A DNA stretch of 34,729 nucleotides from contig JAGQQB010000001.1 of assembly GCA_020426425.1 (NCBI GenBank), forward strand, positions 1 through 34,729. The letters run 5' to 3'. The translations under genes and the position numbers were made by a program. Origin of the DNA: Planctomycetaceae bacterium (GTDB taxonomy: Bacteria; Planctomycetota; Planctomycetia; Planctomycetales; Planctomycetaceae). How positions within the stretch are numbered: the first letter of the stretch is position 1; each line of letters begins with the position of its first letter. The notes beneath the pieces are model-generated. The model was given only the letters and a program-made list of their open reading frames with translations, did not search any database and was not told where the DNA came from. Positions 23,577-31,660 of this stretch are shown here, piece by piece.

Positions 23577-26525
23577 CTAAGCGGCAGTCGCCACCGGCTT
23601 CGTCTTGCGATTCATCAGCCAGACCAGCACGGGCGAGGCGACATAAATCGAGCTGTACGTACCGACGATGATGCCGAACAGCAGGCAGAAGGCGAAGCCG
23701 TGAATCCCTTCGCCACCCATGAAGTACAGAATCAACAACACGACGAGTGTCGTCATCGAGGTGAGCAAGGTCCGGGAGAGTGTCTGGTTCAGGCTCAGAT
23801 TGATCATTTGATCGGTCATCGCCGGATTCCGTCCACGGACTTCGCGAATGCGGTCGAACACCACAATCGTGTCGTTCAGCGAGTAACCGACAATGGTCAG
23901 GAACGCAGCCACGATCGAGAGGTTGATCTTAAAGTCTTCCAGCAGCAGGATGTTCCGCAGCGGTGTGTTACTCAGGTATGAGGCGACTGCGACGGCCCCC
24001 AGAGTGATCAGCACGTCATGCACGAGTGCGACCACGGCGGCGAGACCGAAGTTGACCGCCTGGAACCGCAACCACAGATAGGCGACGATGGCGCCCAAGC
24101 TGAAGATCATCGCGGTGATGGCTGCCGTCTGCGTCTCACCAGCGACCTGACCGTCAAACGTGTTCACTTCTTCAAACAACGGCTTGCCATCCATTTCACT
24201 GGTCATGGCAGTCACCAGCAGATCGACCGATTCCCGAGGAATCGCTTGAGCCAGGCGAATTTGGACATCGTTCACCTTGGTTCCCGGCGCGATGCCATCG
24301 TCCACAGGCTGTACGGCAATCAAATCGGGAACGTCGGCCTCGCCGAAACCTTTCACGTCATTAACGAGCGTGTCCATGATCGACGCCTTCACGCCAGCGG
24401 CGGTCATCGCTTCTTTCAGGTGGAGCGTGGTCTGATGTCCGCCCGGGAACAGATCAGGCTTCTCGTCGGCGGCTGGGGCTTCCTCTGCTGGAGGAATCGC
24501 TTCAATCGCGCCGAACTCGATCTGCTGGGTCATCAGTTTCATCTCGGTGCCAGCGAACGCCTGACCGACTCGGTCCTTCACGCTTTCGGCGATGTCTTCT
24601 TCCGATTTGGCGATGATCGTCCGCAGGCGATACATCTTTTCTTTCTGACCGTTCTCATCAACTTCGAGTTCTTCCAGAGAAATCGACTTGTCGAACTTGG
24701 CTTCCAGCGTGCTGCGAATCTCGCTGAATGCGGGTGACTGACCCTCTTCGAATCGGAAGGTCGCCATCGCGCCGCCACGGAAATCGATGTCCAGGTTGTC
24801 CTGACCGCGAGAGCCAACGGCGAACAATCCAATCGCGATGAGCACGATCGAGAACAAGGCCGCGACCTTCTTCTTGCCCACGAAGTCGAAGTTCGCGTTG
24901 TTGCTGATCAGGCTGAACATTTTCAGATCGGTCAGCCAGCGTTTCCGTTCGGCGATGTCGAAGATCAACCGTCCGATGTAGACGGCGCTAAACATACTGG
25001 TGCAGATGCCGACGAACAGCGTGACCGCAAAACCTTTCACCTGATCGGTGCCGATGTAGTACAGCACGACGGCAGTAATCAGGGTGGTGATGTTGGCATC
25101 GAAAATGGTCGAGAAGGCTTTCTCGAAACCGTTCTTGATCGCCATTCGCAGGCTGGACCCCTTGTCCCGTTCTTCGCGCATACGTTCGAAGATCAGCACG
25201 TTGGCATCGACCGCCATACCGACGGTCAGCACCAAACCTGCGAGGCCGGGCAGGGTGAAGGTGGCGTCAATCAGCGCCATCACCCCCAGCACGAGCAGGA
25301 TGTTGATCGCCAAACAGATATCGGCGACGAAGCCCGCCGTGAGGTAATACGCACCGGTCACGACGAACACGGCCACCAGCGACCAGATCATCGCCCACTT
25401 GCCCTTAACCTGTACGTCTTTACCGAGCAACGGACTCACAGTGGACTCATTCACTGGCTGCTTCTTGAGCGGCACTTCGAGCGCCCCGGCGTTCAGCACG
25501 CTGAGCAGTTCGTCGATTTCCGCCTGAGTGAAGTTACCGTCAATTTCCCCTTCGCCACTGGGAATCGGAGAATTGATGACCGGTGCCGAGTGAACCTGAT
25601 TGTTCAGGAGAATAGCCAGGTGTGTCTTTGGGTTGCCTTCGCGCGGCTGATACTTCGTCGTGACTTCGCGGAACAGCCGAGCGCCATCTGAGTCGAGACT
25701 GAACGCGACCGACAAACCGGACTGCCCCAGGCGTTCCGAGACACTCCGCAGCATGCGGCCAGTCACGCGGCGTTTCGGATTCGGGTCAACGACGACGAGG
25801 AACTCGGTCGTTTCACGGCCCCCATGCCGCGCCCTGCGGGTCAAACCGTTTTCAACGGCACTGATCTTTTCTTCACCGTCGGCTGTTCGAGCCGTTGGAC
25901 GCCACATGCCGACCAGCTGACCATCCTGATACAGTTCAGTAACGGCATCTCCTTTTTCCTCGGCCAGCGCGACCAACTTCGGATGGTCCGCCGGATTCGC
26001 CAACATTGCGAATTCCAGTTCCCCCAGGTTCACGATCTTGCGCTTGGTCTCTTCGACCTTTTCCTGGTCGGCACCGGGCACAATCACTTCAATGCGGTCG
26101 TTGCCGACCACACGAACCGTGACTTCCTCGGTCCCGGTCGGATTCACGCGGAGCCGGACGGCCGCGACCATCTTGTCCATCACCGCCGGGGTGATGTCCT
26201 TGGATGTCTGCTGACGGTCGACCTCGTACACGAGGTTGGTTCCCCCGGCGAGGTCGATCCCCAGTTGCAGTGCTTCATTGATTGGCTGAAGGCAGAAAGG
26301 AATCGCCGCCAGGGTGATGCAGAACAGCGTCACGCCGAGGCGATTGGCGATATCTTTCATCTTCAGTGCAACGGCGATCATGTTCCCCAACAGGAACGGC
26401 AGAATGATCACGCCAATCACGATCGCGAACGTGATCACGCCACCCCAGGGATTCGCTTCCGCCGCCTGCACCGCAGTGCCTTCCTCGGCGGCCAACATCA
26501 ACCAGTTTTGACCCAACGGGTTCAT
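23577..26525 (-). CDS. secDF: Fused protein translocase SecD/SecF
   Basis: This 982-residue inner-membrane protein joins SecD and SecF, which use the proton gradient to pull exported proteins through SecYEG. The SecD half (about 1-560) has two N-terminal hydrophobic segments (about 28-58 and 66-80), the family's GIDLAGGTNLVYEV motif, a periplasmic P1 region, and five helices ending with the signature VGMAVDANVLIFERMREE. The SecF half (about 560-982) has a DIDFRGGAMATF motif, a periplasmic loop, and the signature YSLNDTIVVFDRIREVRG in its membrane block. The N-terminal extra helix and the Glu/Ala-rich insertion in the SecF loop (EAIPPAEEAPAADEKPD) are longer than in E. coli. GGAG lies about 9 bases before the ATG. 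yajC is directly upstream. Confidence 0.97.
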   Translation of the reverse strand: MNPLGQNWLMLAAEEGTAVQAAEANPWGGVITFAIVIGVIILPFLLGNMIAVALKMKDIANRLGVTLFCITLAAIPFCLQPINEALQLGIDLAGGTNLVYEVDRQQTSKDITPAVMDKMVAAVRLRVNPTGTEEVTVRVVGNDRIEVIVPGADQEKVEETKRKIVNLGELEFAMLANPADHPKLVALAEEKGDAVTELYQDGQLVGMWRPTARTADGEEKISAVENGLTRRARHGGRETTEFLVVVDPNPKRRVTGRMLRSVSERLGQSGLSVAFSLDSDGARLFREVTTKYQPREGNPKTHLAILLNNQVHSAPVINSPIPSGEGEIDGNFTQAEIDELLSVLNAGALEVPLKKQPVNESTVSPLLGKDVQVKGKWAMIWSLVAVFVVTGAYYLTAGFVADICLAINILLVLGVMALIDATFTLPGLAGLVLTVGMAVDANVLIFERMREERDKGSSLRMAIKNGFEKAFSTIFDANITTLITAVVLYYIGTDQVKGFAVTLFVGICTSMFSAVYIGRLIFDIAERKRWLTDLKMFSLISNNANFDFVGKKKVAALFSIVLIAIGLFAVGSRGQDNLDIDFRGGAMATFRFEEGQSPAFSEIRSTLEAKFDKSISLEELEVDENGQKEKMYRLRTIIAKSEEDIAESVKDRVGQAFAGTEMKLMTQQIEFGAIEAIPPAEEAPAADEKPDLFPGGHQTTLHLKEAMTAAGVKASIMDTLVNDVKGFGEADVPDLIAVQPVDDGIAPGTKVNDVQIRLAQAIPRESVDLLVTAMTSEMDGKPLFEEVNTFDGQVAGETQTAAITAMIFSLGAIVAYLWLRFQAVNFGLAAVVALVHDVLITLGAVAVASYLSNTPLRNILLLEDFKINLSIVAAFLTIVGYSLNDTIVVFDRIREVRGRNPAMTDQMINLSLNQTLSRTLLTSMTTLVVLLILYFMGGEGIHGFAFCLLFGIIVGTYSSIYVASPVLVWLMNRKTKPVATAA

Positions 26526-26539
26526 CCGGAAAACTCCAG

Positions 26540-26577
26540 CCCCATCACTTCCCGAACACCTCGGGCCGTTGATGGGG
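26540..26577 (-). promoter_or_regulatory. Two-tier hairpin between yajC and secDF
   Basis: The outer arms CCCCATCA (26540-26547) and TGATGGGG (26570-26577) enclose an inner stem CCCGA (26551-26555) / TCGGG (26561-26565). In the minus-strand transcript it ends just before the GGAG ribosome site of secDF. It could affect transcript stability or translation of secDF; no T-run is present. Confidence 0.5.
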
Positions 26578-26620
26578 AGCTAAGACTAGAAAGGACTCGG
26601 TAAACTCAGGCGACAAGCAA

Positions 26621-27022
26621 TCAGCTCTTTGCCGGTTCTTCACTACTTGAACTCTTCGGGAAGTCGCGGATCGCCCACGCTTCGATCTTCATGCGGGTGT
26701 TGTCATCGATCTTGATTGTGATCTCCGACTTGTCCTGCGATGCACTCACAAATGTTCCTTTGATTCCACCGCTGGTGACGATGGGATCATTCTTCTTCAA
26801 CGCGGCAATCTGATCCGTGCGGCGTTTCGACTCACCTGACTCGCCCCGCTTGAGCATCATCTGCACCAGCAGCATGAATGCCAGGGCTGGCAACATGATG
26901 GTGAGCAGTCCGCCCCATGGATTCTCGTTCTGCTTGGCGGCTTCGCCTGGATCGACCGGCACCCGTTGCAGGGTGTCGTCGGCCAGTATCAGCAACGTAT
27001 TCAGCCAGGACCACATGGACAT
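26621..27022 (-). CDS. yajC: Preprotein translocase subunit YajC
   Basis: The protein has 133 residues from the ATG at 27022; a GTG one codon upstream and an ATG two codons downstream are also possible. YajC is a small single-pass protein that associates with SecDF. Visible features are an N-terminal hydrophobic stretch, the membrane helix LLTIMLPALAFMLLVQMML (about 40-58), then the typical cytoplasmic segment with KRRTDQIAALKKNDPIVTSGGIKGTFVSA and IKIDDNTRMKIEAWAIRDF. The family usually runs to about 85-115 residues; this one has a longer N-terminal lead (LADDTLQRVPVDPGEAAKQNENP). It precedes secDF by 95 bases on the same strand. Confidence 0.95.
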   Translation of the reverse strand: MSMWSWLNTLLILADDTLQRVPVDPGEAAKQNENPWGGLLTIMLPALAFMLLVQMMLKRGESGESKRRTDQIAALKKNDPIVTSGGIKGTFVSASQDKSEITIKIDDNTRMKIEAWAIRDFPKSSSSEEPAKS

Positions 27023-27078
27023 CACACACTGTTAAACCCAACCCCCGTGGATCACTGGGATTCAGGTAACCGCTACGG

Positions 27079-27110
27079 CCTCATTGAATGAGGTTCCCAG
27101 AACCTCATTC
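27079..27110 (-). promoter_or_regulatory. Overlapping dyad and hairpin between tgt and yajC
   Basis: The sequence GAATGAGGTT (27086-27095), CCCAG loop, AACCTCATTC (27101-27110) is a perfect 10-base-pair hairpin. It overlaps a 15-base palindrome CCTCATT-G-AATGAGG (27079-27093), so the AATGAGG arm can pair with CCTCATT on either side. It lies between the tgt stop and the yajC start. It might be a regulator binding site, a terminator lacking a T-run, or an RNA switch. Confidence 0.5.
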
Positions 27111-27140
27111 GACGCCGCCGAGAAAATTGAAGCGGGTAGT

Positions 27141-28262
27141 TTAGGGGCCGCGCGAAACGGCGGCAAGATGTGCGAGTCGAAACTCTTGGCCCCGATTTTC
27201 AAGAATTGCCACCCGCAAGTCCCTCACCAGTCGCTGGTAATACGTGAGGTTGTGAACCGAGAGCAGCATTGGCCCCAGCATTTCTCCCACATGGAACAGA
27301 TGTCGCAGTACCCCGCGACTGTACTGCACACACGCTGGGCAGTCGCATTCGGGGTCGAGCGGGCCAGTGTCCCGGATGTGTTTTGCATTCCGCAATTTGA
27401 CGATTCCCCTGCTAGTGAAAGCAGTTGCGTTTCGAGCATTGCGTGTCGGCATCACGCAATCAAAGAGGTCGACACCGCGCAATACCGCCTCGATGATGTC
27501 AATCGGACGCCCCACTCCCATCAGATAGCGGGGCTTGTGCTCGGGCAGCATGGGGGCGGTGACATCGAGCGTTGTGTACATGTCCGATGGCTGTTCGCCG
27601 ACGCTCAGCCCGCCAATCGCATATCCGGGAAACTCGAGCGGCAGCAATCCCTGGATTGATCGTTCCCGCAATCTGGGATCAATTCCCCCTTGCACAATAC
27701 CGAACAGGGCTTGATCGCTCCGGGTATGCGCATCGCGACACAAAGCTGCCCAGCGTGTCGTGCGATCGACCGCTTCCAAAATCTGTTGACGTGGGGCATC
27801 AGCTGGGGGGCATTCGTCGAGACACATAATGCAGTCTGCCCCCAGGGCCTCTTGGATCTGAATTGCCCGCTGCGGGGTCAATTCCAGCAAGCTGCCGTCG
27901 ATGTGCGAACGAAAGGTGACCTTGTCCTCATCCATCCGTCGGAGATCGGACAGGCTGAAAACCTGAAACCCGCCACTGTCGGTGAGGATGGGGCCGTCCC
28001 AGTTCATGAACCGATGCAGTCCGCCCAAATCGCGGACGACCTCTTCCCCGGGCCGCAGCGCGAGATGATACGTGTTCGCCAGGATCATCTGGGCGCCAGC
28101 CGACTGCAATTCGTGCGGCCAGACCCCTTTCACGGTCCCCCGAGTTCCCACCGGCATGAAGGCGGGTGTGTCAACCACCCCATGTGGTGTGATCCAACGC
28201 CCCACCCGACCCAGCGTGGTCGCATCCGTGTGATCCAAATGAAACTCAAACAACTCAGTCAC
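27141..28262 (-). CDS. tgt: Queuine tRNA-ribosyltransferase (tRNA-guanine transglycosylase)
   Basis: The enzyme swaps guanine-34 of tRNAs with a GUN anticodon for preQ1 in queuosine synthesis. The GTG at 28262 is taken as start because VTELFEFHLDHTD is where the family begins and gives 373 residues, the usual length; the open frame runs further upstream to 28424 with arginine-rich, unlike-protein sequence. A GTG at 28271 is an alternative. Motifs: TPAFMPVGTRGTVKG, catalytic-pocket LTDSGGFQVFSL, FGIVQGG, GYAIGGLSVGE, the nucleophile region GVDLFDCVMPTRNARN, and the zinc site CDCPAC with a histidine about 25 residues later (LLSVHN). It is the first gene of the run tgt-yajC-secDF, an order conserved in many bacteria. 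Confidence 0.96.
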   Translation of the reverse strand: MTELFEFHLDHTDATTLGRVGRWITPHGVVDTPAFMPVGTRGTVKGVWPHELQSAGAQMILANTYHLALRPGEEVVRDLGGLHRFMNWDGPILTDSGGFQVFSLSDLRRMDEDKVTFRSHIDGSLLELTPQRAIQIQEALGADCIMCLDECPPADAPRQQILEAVDRTTRWAALCRDAHTRSDQALFGIVQGGIDPRLRERSIQGLLPLEFPGYAIGGLSVGEQPSDMYTTLDVTAPMLPEHKPRYLMGVGRPIDIIEAVLRGVDLFDCVMPTRNARNATAFTSRGIVKLRNAKHIRDTGPLDPECDCPACVQYSRGVLRHLFHVGEMLGPMLLSVHNLTYYQRLVRDLRVAILENRGQEFRLAHLAAVSRGP

Positions 28263-28623
28263 CTTCCGCACTCGATTCTTGTCGCCAACTCGGCCGCTTC
28301 TCCCATGGCGACGGAAGAATAGCAGTCGACACAAGCGGCGACACCTCGTCAGATTCTCAAACCTGCTGGACTCGCTCGTCTGTCCTCGTGTATGCCTCGG
28401 GAGTGGGGGAAAGAACGCGACCACGTTGAATTCGAGGAGGGGCCGGCGGCGTTGCTGGCCGGGGGCAGCGCCGCCAGTCAGGGAGACCGCCGGTCGTGAT
28501 GCGTGGGAATATGGCTGCCCATCCCTGAGAATCCCTGGATCGTACGGCGCGAATGTTGCCTGATGACCGTTTAAGACTTATCGAGCTTGTGCGGCCCCAC
28601 ACATCCGGTTGAGGAACCAGAAG
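28263..28623. promoter_or_regulatory. Divergent intergenic region between tgt and a secreted-protein gene
   Basis: There are 361 bases with no supported gene. It must hold the tgt promoter (minus) and that of the gene at 28624 (plus). A weak candidate for the latter is TTGCCT (28556-28561), 17 bases, TATCGA (28579-28584). A GC-rich hairpin with arms GGCGGCG (28445-28451) and CGCCGCC (28469-28475), with a further CTG/CAG inner pair, lies about 110 bases before that candidate promoter. Confidence 0.45.
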
Positions 28624-29268
28624 ATGTCCAGACTTTCAAGACTTTCCGTCGTCACACTTTCGGGGCTGACGCTGTGCCTGAGTGTCACACTGAGCCCGTC
28701 CACCGCACTGGCTGATCCGCCGGCTCAGGAGAAAGAGGGCAAGGCTGAAGCGCCGCGCAAAGGACCGCCATTTGGTCGCGGCTTCGGTCGGCAGAACGAT
28801 CCCAAATTCCAGGAGGATCATGAAGTCTTCTTCTATCTGCTGGAACACCGCAAGTCGATTACCCGCACGGTCAAATTGCTCGACAACGGGATCGAAACGG
28901 TGACCGAATCGAAGGATCCGGAAGTCGCCGCCAAGATTCAGGAACATGTCGCCGCGATGTACGACCGCGTGGAAAACAACAAACCGATCCACATGCGCGA
29001 TCCCCTGTTCCGCGAGCTCTTCCGCAACACGAAGAAGCTGACGATGAAAGCCGAGGAGACCGAGCACGGCGTGAAAGTGACCGAAACCTCCGACGATCCT
29101 TATGTGGCGAAACTGATTCAGTACCACGCCGAGGTCGTCTCGCTGTTCATCAAGAATGGCTTCTCGGAAATGCCGAAGAACCATGACCTCCCACCGAAGG
29201 ATGGAGACGAGGCGAAGCCAAAGGAGGGAGCCGAGGCACAGCCGAAAGACTCGGTCGAGGGCAGGTAG
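28624..29268 (+). CDS. Secreted protein with a duplicated about 55-residue domain
   Basis: The protein has 214 residues from the ATG at 28624, which has GAGGA about 8 bases upstream (an in-frame TTG at 28609 is less likely). Residues 1-30 are a clear signal peptide ending STALA, with cleavage before DPPA. After a basic, glycine-rich linker come two repeats at about 66-119 and 126-179. They share the pattern F..L......T......G(I/V)..VTE(S/T).DP.VA..IQ.H, so the domain arose by duplication; the histidines H108 and H168 match. The tail from about 190 is Lys/Glu/Pro-rich. I do not recognise a named family. It should be periplasmic or surface-located; the paired histidines could bind metal or heme, but that is a guess. 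It converges on the membrane-protein gene at 29333, with a terminator between them. Confidence 0.85.
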   Translation: MSRLSRLSVVTLSGLTLCLSVTLSPSTALADPPAQEKEGKAEAPRKGPPFGRGFGRQNDPKFQEDHEVFFYLLEHRKSITRTVKLLDNGIETVTESKDPEVAAKIQEHVAAMYDRVENNKPIHMRDPLFRELFRNTKKLTMKAEETEHGVKVTETSDDPYVAKLIQYHAEVVSLFIKNGFSEMPKNHDLPPKDGDEAKPKEGAEAQPKDSVEGR

Positions 29269-29303
29269 TTTCGCTGTGCCAACTGCGAAAAAAGCACACC
29301 CGG

Positions 29304-29330
29304 CAGCCGTTACCACTCAGGTAACGGCTG
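29304..29330. terminator. Bidirectional terminator hairpin
   Basis: CAGCCGTTACC (29304-29314) and GGTAACGGCTG (29320-29330) form a perfect 11-base-pair stem with a 5-base loop. TATTTT follows on the plus strand, and on the minus strand a TTTTTT run follows about 10 bases after the stem. It separates the convergent genes ending at 29268 (+) and 29333 (-). Confidence 0.85.
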
Positions 29331-29332
29331 TC

Positions 29333-29788
29333 CTATTTTGAGGACTCGTTCTTATGCGGTTCGTCAGCAGACGGTTCGTCCTGACCCGCCGCCCAGATCG
29401 CTCGAGCCAACATACCGCCGAACCAGGCCAGGGGCAGATAGATCAGCAAATCAAGTACCGCGAACCAGACAGGATGCGGTATCGTCACCAGATTGCCGAT
29501 GCCAGCGATCAGGAAGAGCGTGCCGACCGTCATTGCGCCACGCAGTGAATTCGACTTTGAGATCCATTGGCAAACGGCTGCGCCGGCGAACGCTCCATCA
29601 GCATGTGCCAGCAGGACCAGAATGAACGCTCCGGGAGGGAGCGACTCGATGAACTTGCTCAAGTCCTCTGGATGTGTCAGGTCAAGTCCCGCTGGGGGAG
29701 GATAAAGCGAAGACGAAATCGTCTCACCGATGGCGACAAAAACAGAGCCGACCACCAGTCCCAGCAACACGGCGAGTGCGAAACGCAT
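29333..29788 (-). CDS. Small four-helix membrane protein, conserved hypothetical
   Basis: The protein has 151 residues and about four membrane helices: residues 3-25 (ALAVLLGLVVGSVFVAIGE), about 50-70 (PPGAFILVLLAHADGAFAGA), about 82-102 (LRGAMTVGTLFLIAGIGNLV) and about 106-130. The YPPPAGLD motif after the first helix and the IPHPVWF motif before the last recur, as far as I recall, in a widespread family of uncharacterised membrane proteins. The C-terminal tail is hydrophilic and acidic. Its ATG overlaps the stop of the upstream EF-hand gene by one base (TAATG), so the two are translationally coupled and may work together. No enzymatic motif is seen. Confidence 0.85.
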   Translation of the reverse strand: MRFALAVLLGLVVGSVFVAIGETISSSLYPPPAGLDLTHPEDLSKFIESLPPGAFILVLLAHADGAFAGAAVCQWISKSNSLRGAMTVGTLFLIAGIGNLVTIPHPVWFAVLDLLIYLPLAWFGGMLARAIWAAGQDEPSADEPHKNESSK

Positions 29789-31512
29789 TAAGGTTGGTCC
29801 TGTTGACTTGGTGCTGACTGCGGTGAATCTCTAGTTTCGGGTGAGTCGTCCATGGCAGTGTTGTCCGCTGCCGCTCGCCCGCGCATCGCCTCCGCACGCT
29901 CCGCTTCCGGCAGCGTAATCAGTCCATCTGCATCCTGATCGATCGCTGCAAAATCTGCTTGCGAGCCAGGGAATTCCCGCCAGGAGACGTCGCCATCGAG
30001 GTTGCGGTCCATCCGGCGAAACCACAGCGGTCCTGATGCCTCTTCCCGTACGATTCCCTGTCGCGCGGCGGTGTTCATCGCGGTGTCGACGCGCACATCG
30101 ATTAGTTCCGGCTGACTAATGGTGATGCGAAACCGGCTCGCCAGTTCACTGCTCCCCAGCGCACCATCGCCATTGCGATCGTATTCGGTGAGTACATTGG
30201 TTGCGTCACGCAGTTCGCGCTCCGTCAGCCGATTGTCGGAGTTGGCGTCCAGTAGATTGAACAACACCTTGGCTTCGTTCGACAGGGTTGCCACGAGTCG
30301 GCTCTGTGCGGCGAGCCCATCCAGCGTGAAGTACAGATCGATTTCATCAGCGACCACCTGTTCGTTTCCATCAAGATCGACATCTTCGAATTGCGCTGGT
30401 GCCTGCAGGCCGGCGAACTCTCCTCGGTCCAGATAGCCGTTCTTGTCGGCATCTGAAGTCCGGAGGCGAATCTTGAACAGGCTCACCTGATCACGCAGAT
30501 CGCGGGCTTTGTTCCGGGCAACGTACTCCACCGGGACGCCCGCCAGGTCGAGGACCGGTCGGCCTCCTGACGAGATGACGGTAACAGTCTCTCCAGAACC
30601 AATGCGTCCCAGCGCGACTTGTGGCGGCGCAAGCGAGACCGACAGATTCAGTTGCGCGGGGGACTTCTCCAGATAACGCACCAGTTCCGCCGCGTTGAGC
30701 GATCCCTCCTTGTCCATATCGAAGGCGCGAAAGAATCGTTCGCTGATGCCGAGTTGCTCAGCATTGGTGAGAGGTTGGGCAGCTCCGTAGGTGGTCAAAA
30801 TGCGTTCCGCTGCACGCTCGCGCTCCGTCGTCGTGGTCGCGAGTACAAGTGGCAACTCCTGATCAGGATCGCGGGCATCTGCCATCTGTTGCGCCTGCAC
30901 TACCGAGAGCGGAAAGGGTTGCAACTCGGCGACGCTCAGGGCTTCGTCGTCATCAAAGTCCGATCGCTGCAACCGTCGCAATCCTTCGTCGAACTCCTCG
31001 GGCGAGATCGACTGATCGCCATTCGTGTCGAGTTCTTCATACAGTCGCACCGTCTGCGTTAGTCGCGGCACTTGGCGCTCCACAGTCAGGGGCGGTCCGA
31101 GTTGGACGTCGAGGCATCGCCGCAGTTCTTCCAGCGACAACAGATCGTCGGTCGGCTCGGTGTCATGCTCTTTCCAGTCAGTGCCGATCTTCTTTGCCGT
31201 CGCGATGAACCGACCTCCGAGTGGAATGGCAGCCGCTTCCGAGGAATCCAGCATTCCGTTGTGGTCCTGATCGAGTCGCTCGAAGGCCCCTTGCGCATAC
31301 CGCTGCCGCACTTGATCGAGCCCGAATGGACCAGCCTGAATTTGGACTTCCATCAGCACGGGCGATTTCGGACCCAGAAACACGAATCGATATGTCTGAG
31401 CGGCGCACTCGCGCATGTCCGCGACCAGCAGCAGGCAAAAACCGGCCAGAAACACCCTGATCCGGTGCTGGATGACCAAATCCCGTTGCGGTCGCCTGAT
31501 CGTAGTTGGCAT
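29788..31512 (-). CDS. Secreted EF-hand repeat protein
   Basis: The protein has about 574 residues from the ATG at 31512, chosen because AGAAGG lies upstream and a signal-peptide-like segment follows (IRVFLAGFCLLLVADMRECAA). In-frame starts at 31530 (ATG) and 31632 (GTG) are alternatives. The mature part carries about ten EF-hand-like loops, e.g. RLDQDHNGMLDSSEA, ELDTNGDQSISPEEF, TSDADKNGYLDRGEF, EYDRNGDGALGSSEL, RMDRNLDGDVSWREF and AIDQDADGLITLPEA; most keep the acidic calcium ligands. A beta-rich stretch without loops lies in the middle (about 275-325). The tail is Ser/Gln/Asp-rich with no C-terminal membrane helix. It should be periplasmic or exported and bind calcium. It is co-translated with the four-helix membrane protein and resembles the EF-hand protein at 13367-16321. 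Confidence 0.9.
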   Translation of the reverse strand: MPTTIRRPQRDLVIQHRIRVFLAGFCLLLVADMRECAAQTYRFVFLGPKSPVLMEVQIQAGPFGLDQVRQRYAQGAFERLDQDHNGMLDSSEAAAIPLGGRFIATAKKIGTDWKEHDTEPTDDLLSLEELRRCLDVQLGPPLTVERQVPRLTQTVRLYEELDTNGDQSISPEEFDEGLRRLQRSDFDDDEALSVAELQPFPLSVVQAQQMADARDPDQELPLVLATTTTERERAAERILTTYGAAQPLTNAEQLGISERFFRAFDMDKEGSLNAAELVRYLEKSPAQLNLSVSLAPPQVALGRIGSGETVTVISSGGRPVLDLAGVPVEYVARNKARDLRDQVSLFKIRLRTSDADKNGYLDRGEFAGLQAPAQFEDVDLDGNEQVVADEIDLYFTLDGLAAQSRLVATLSNEAKVLFNLLDANSDNRLTERELRDATNVLTEYDRNGDGALGSSELASRFRITISQPELIDVRVDTAMNTAARQGIVREEASGPLWFRRMDRNLDGDVSWREFPGSQADFAAIDQDADGLITLPEAERAEAMRGRAAADNTAMDDSPETRDSPQSAPSQQDQP

Positions 31513-31660
31513 TTGTGAACCTTCTGCCATTAAGATTCCGCGCTGTATCCGTCCACAAGGCCGAACCGTTCTGCCGGGAACCGGCTCCGCCTGAGAGGTA
31601 GGAACCATCGGCGGGTTTCGAAGCCGATCCACCAGACACCTAGTCTACACCGCTGTTACG
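31513..31660. promoter_or_regulatory. Divergent promoter region between EF-hand gene and alaS
   Basis: There are 148 bases between the divergent starts of the EF-hand gene and alaS. It must contain both promoters unless the EF-hand gene starts farther upstream. I see no T-box-like structure and no box clear enough to name. Confidence 0.4.

Noticed and set aside
28263..28424. Longer start for tgt at 28424
   Set aside because: The upstream extension is arginine-rich and unlike the family; the GTG at 28262 gives the normal length.
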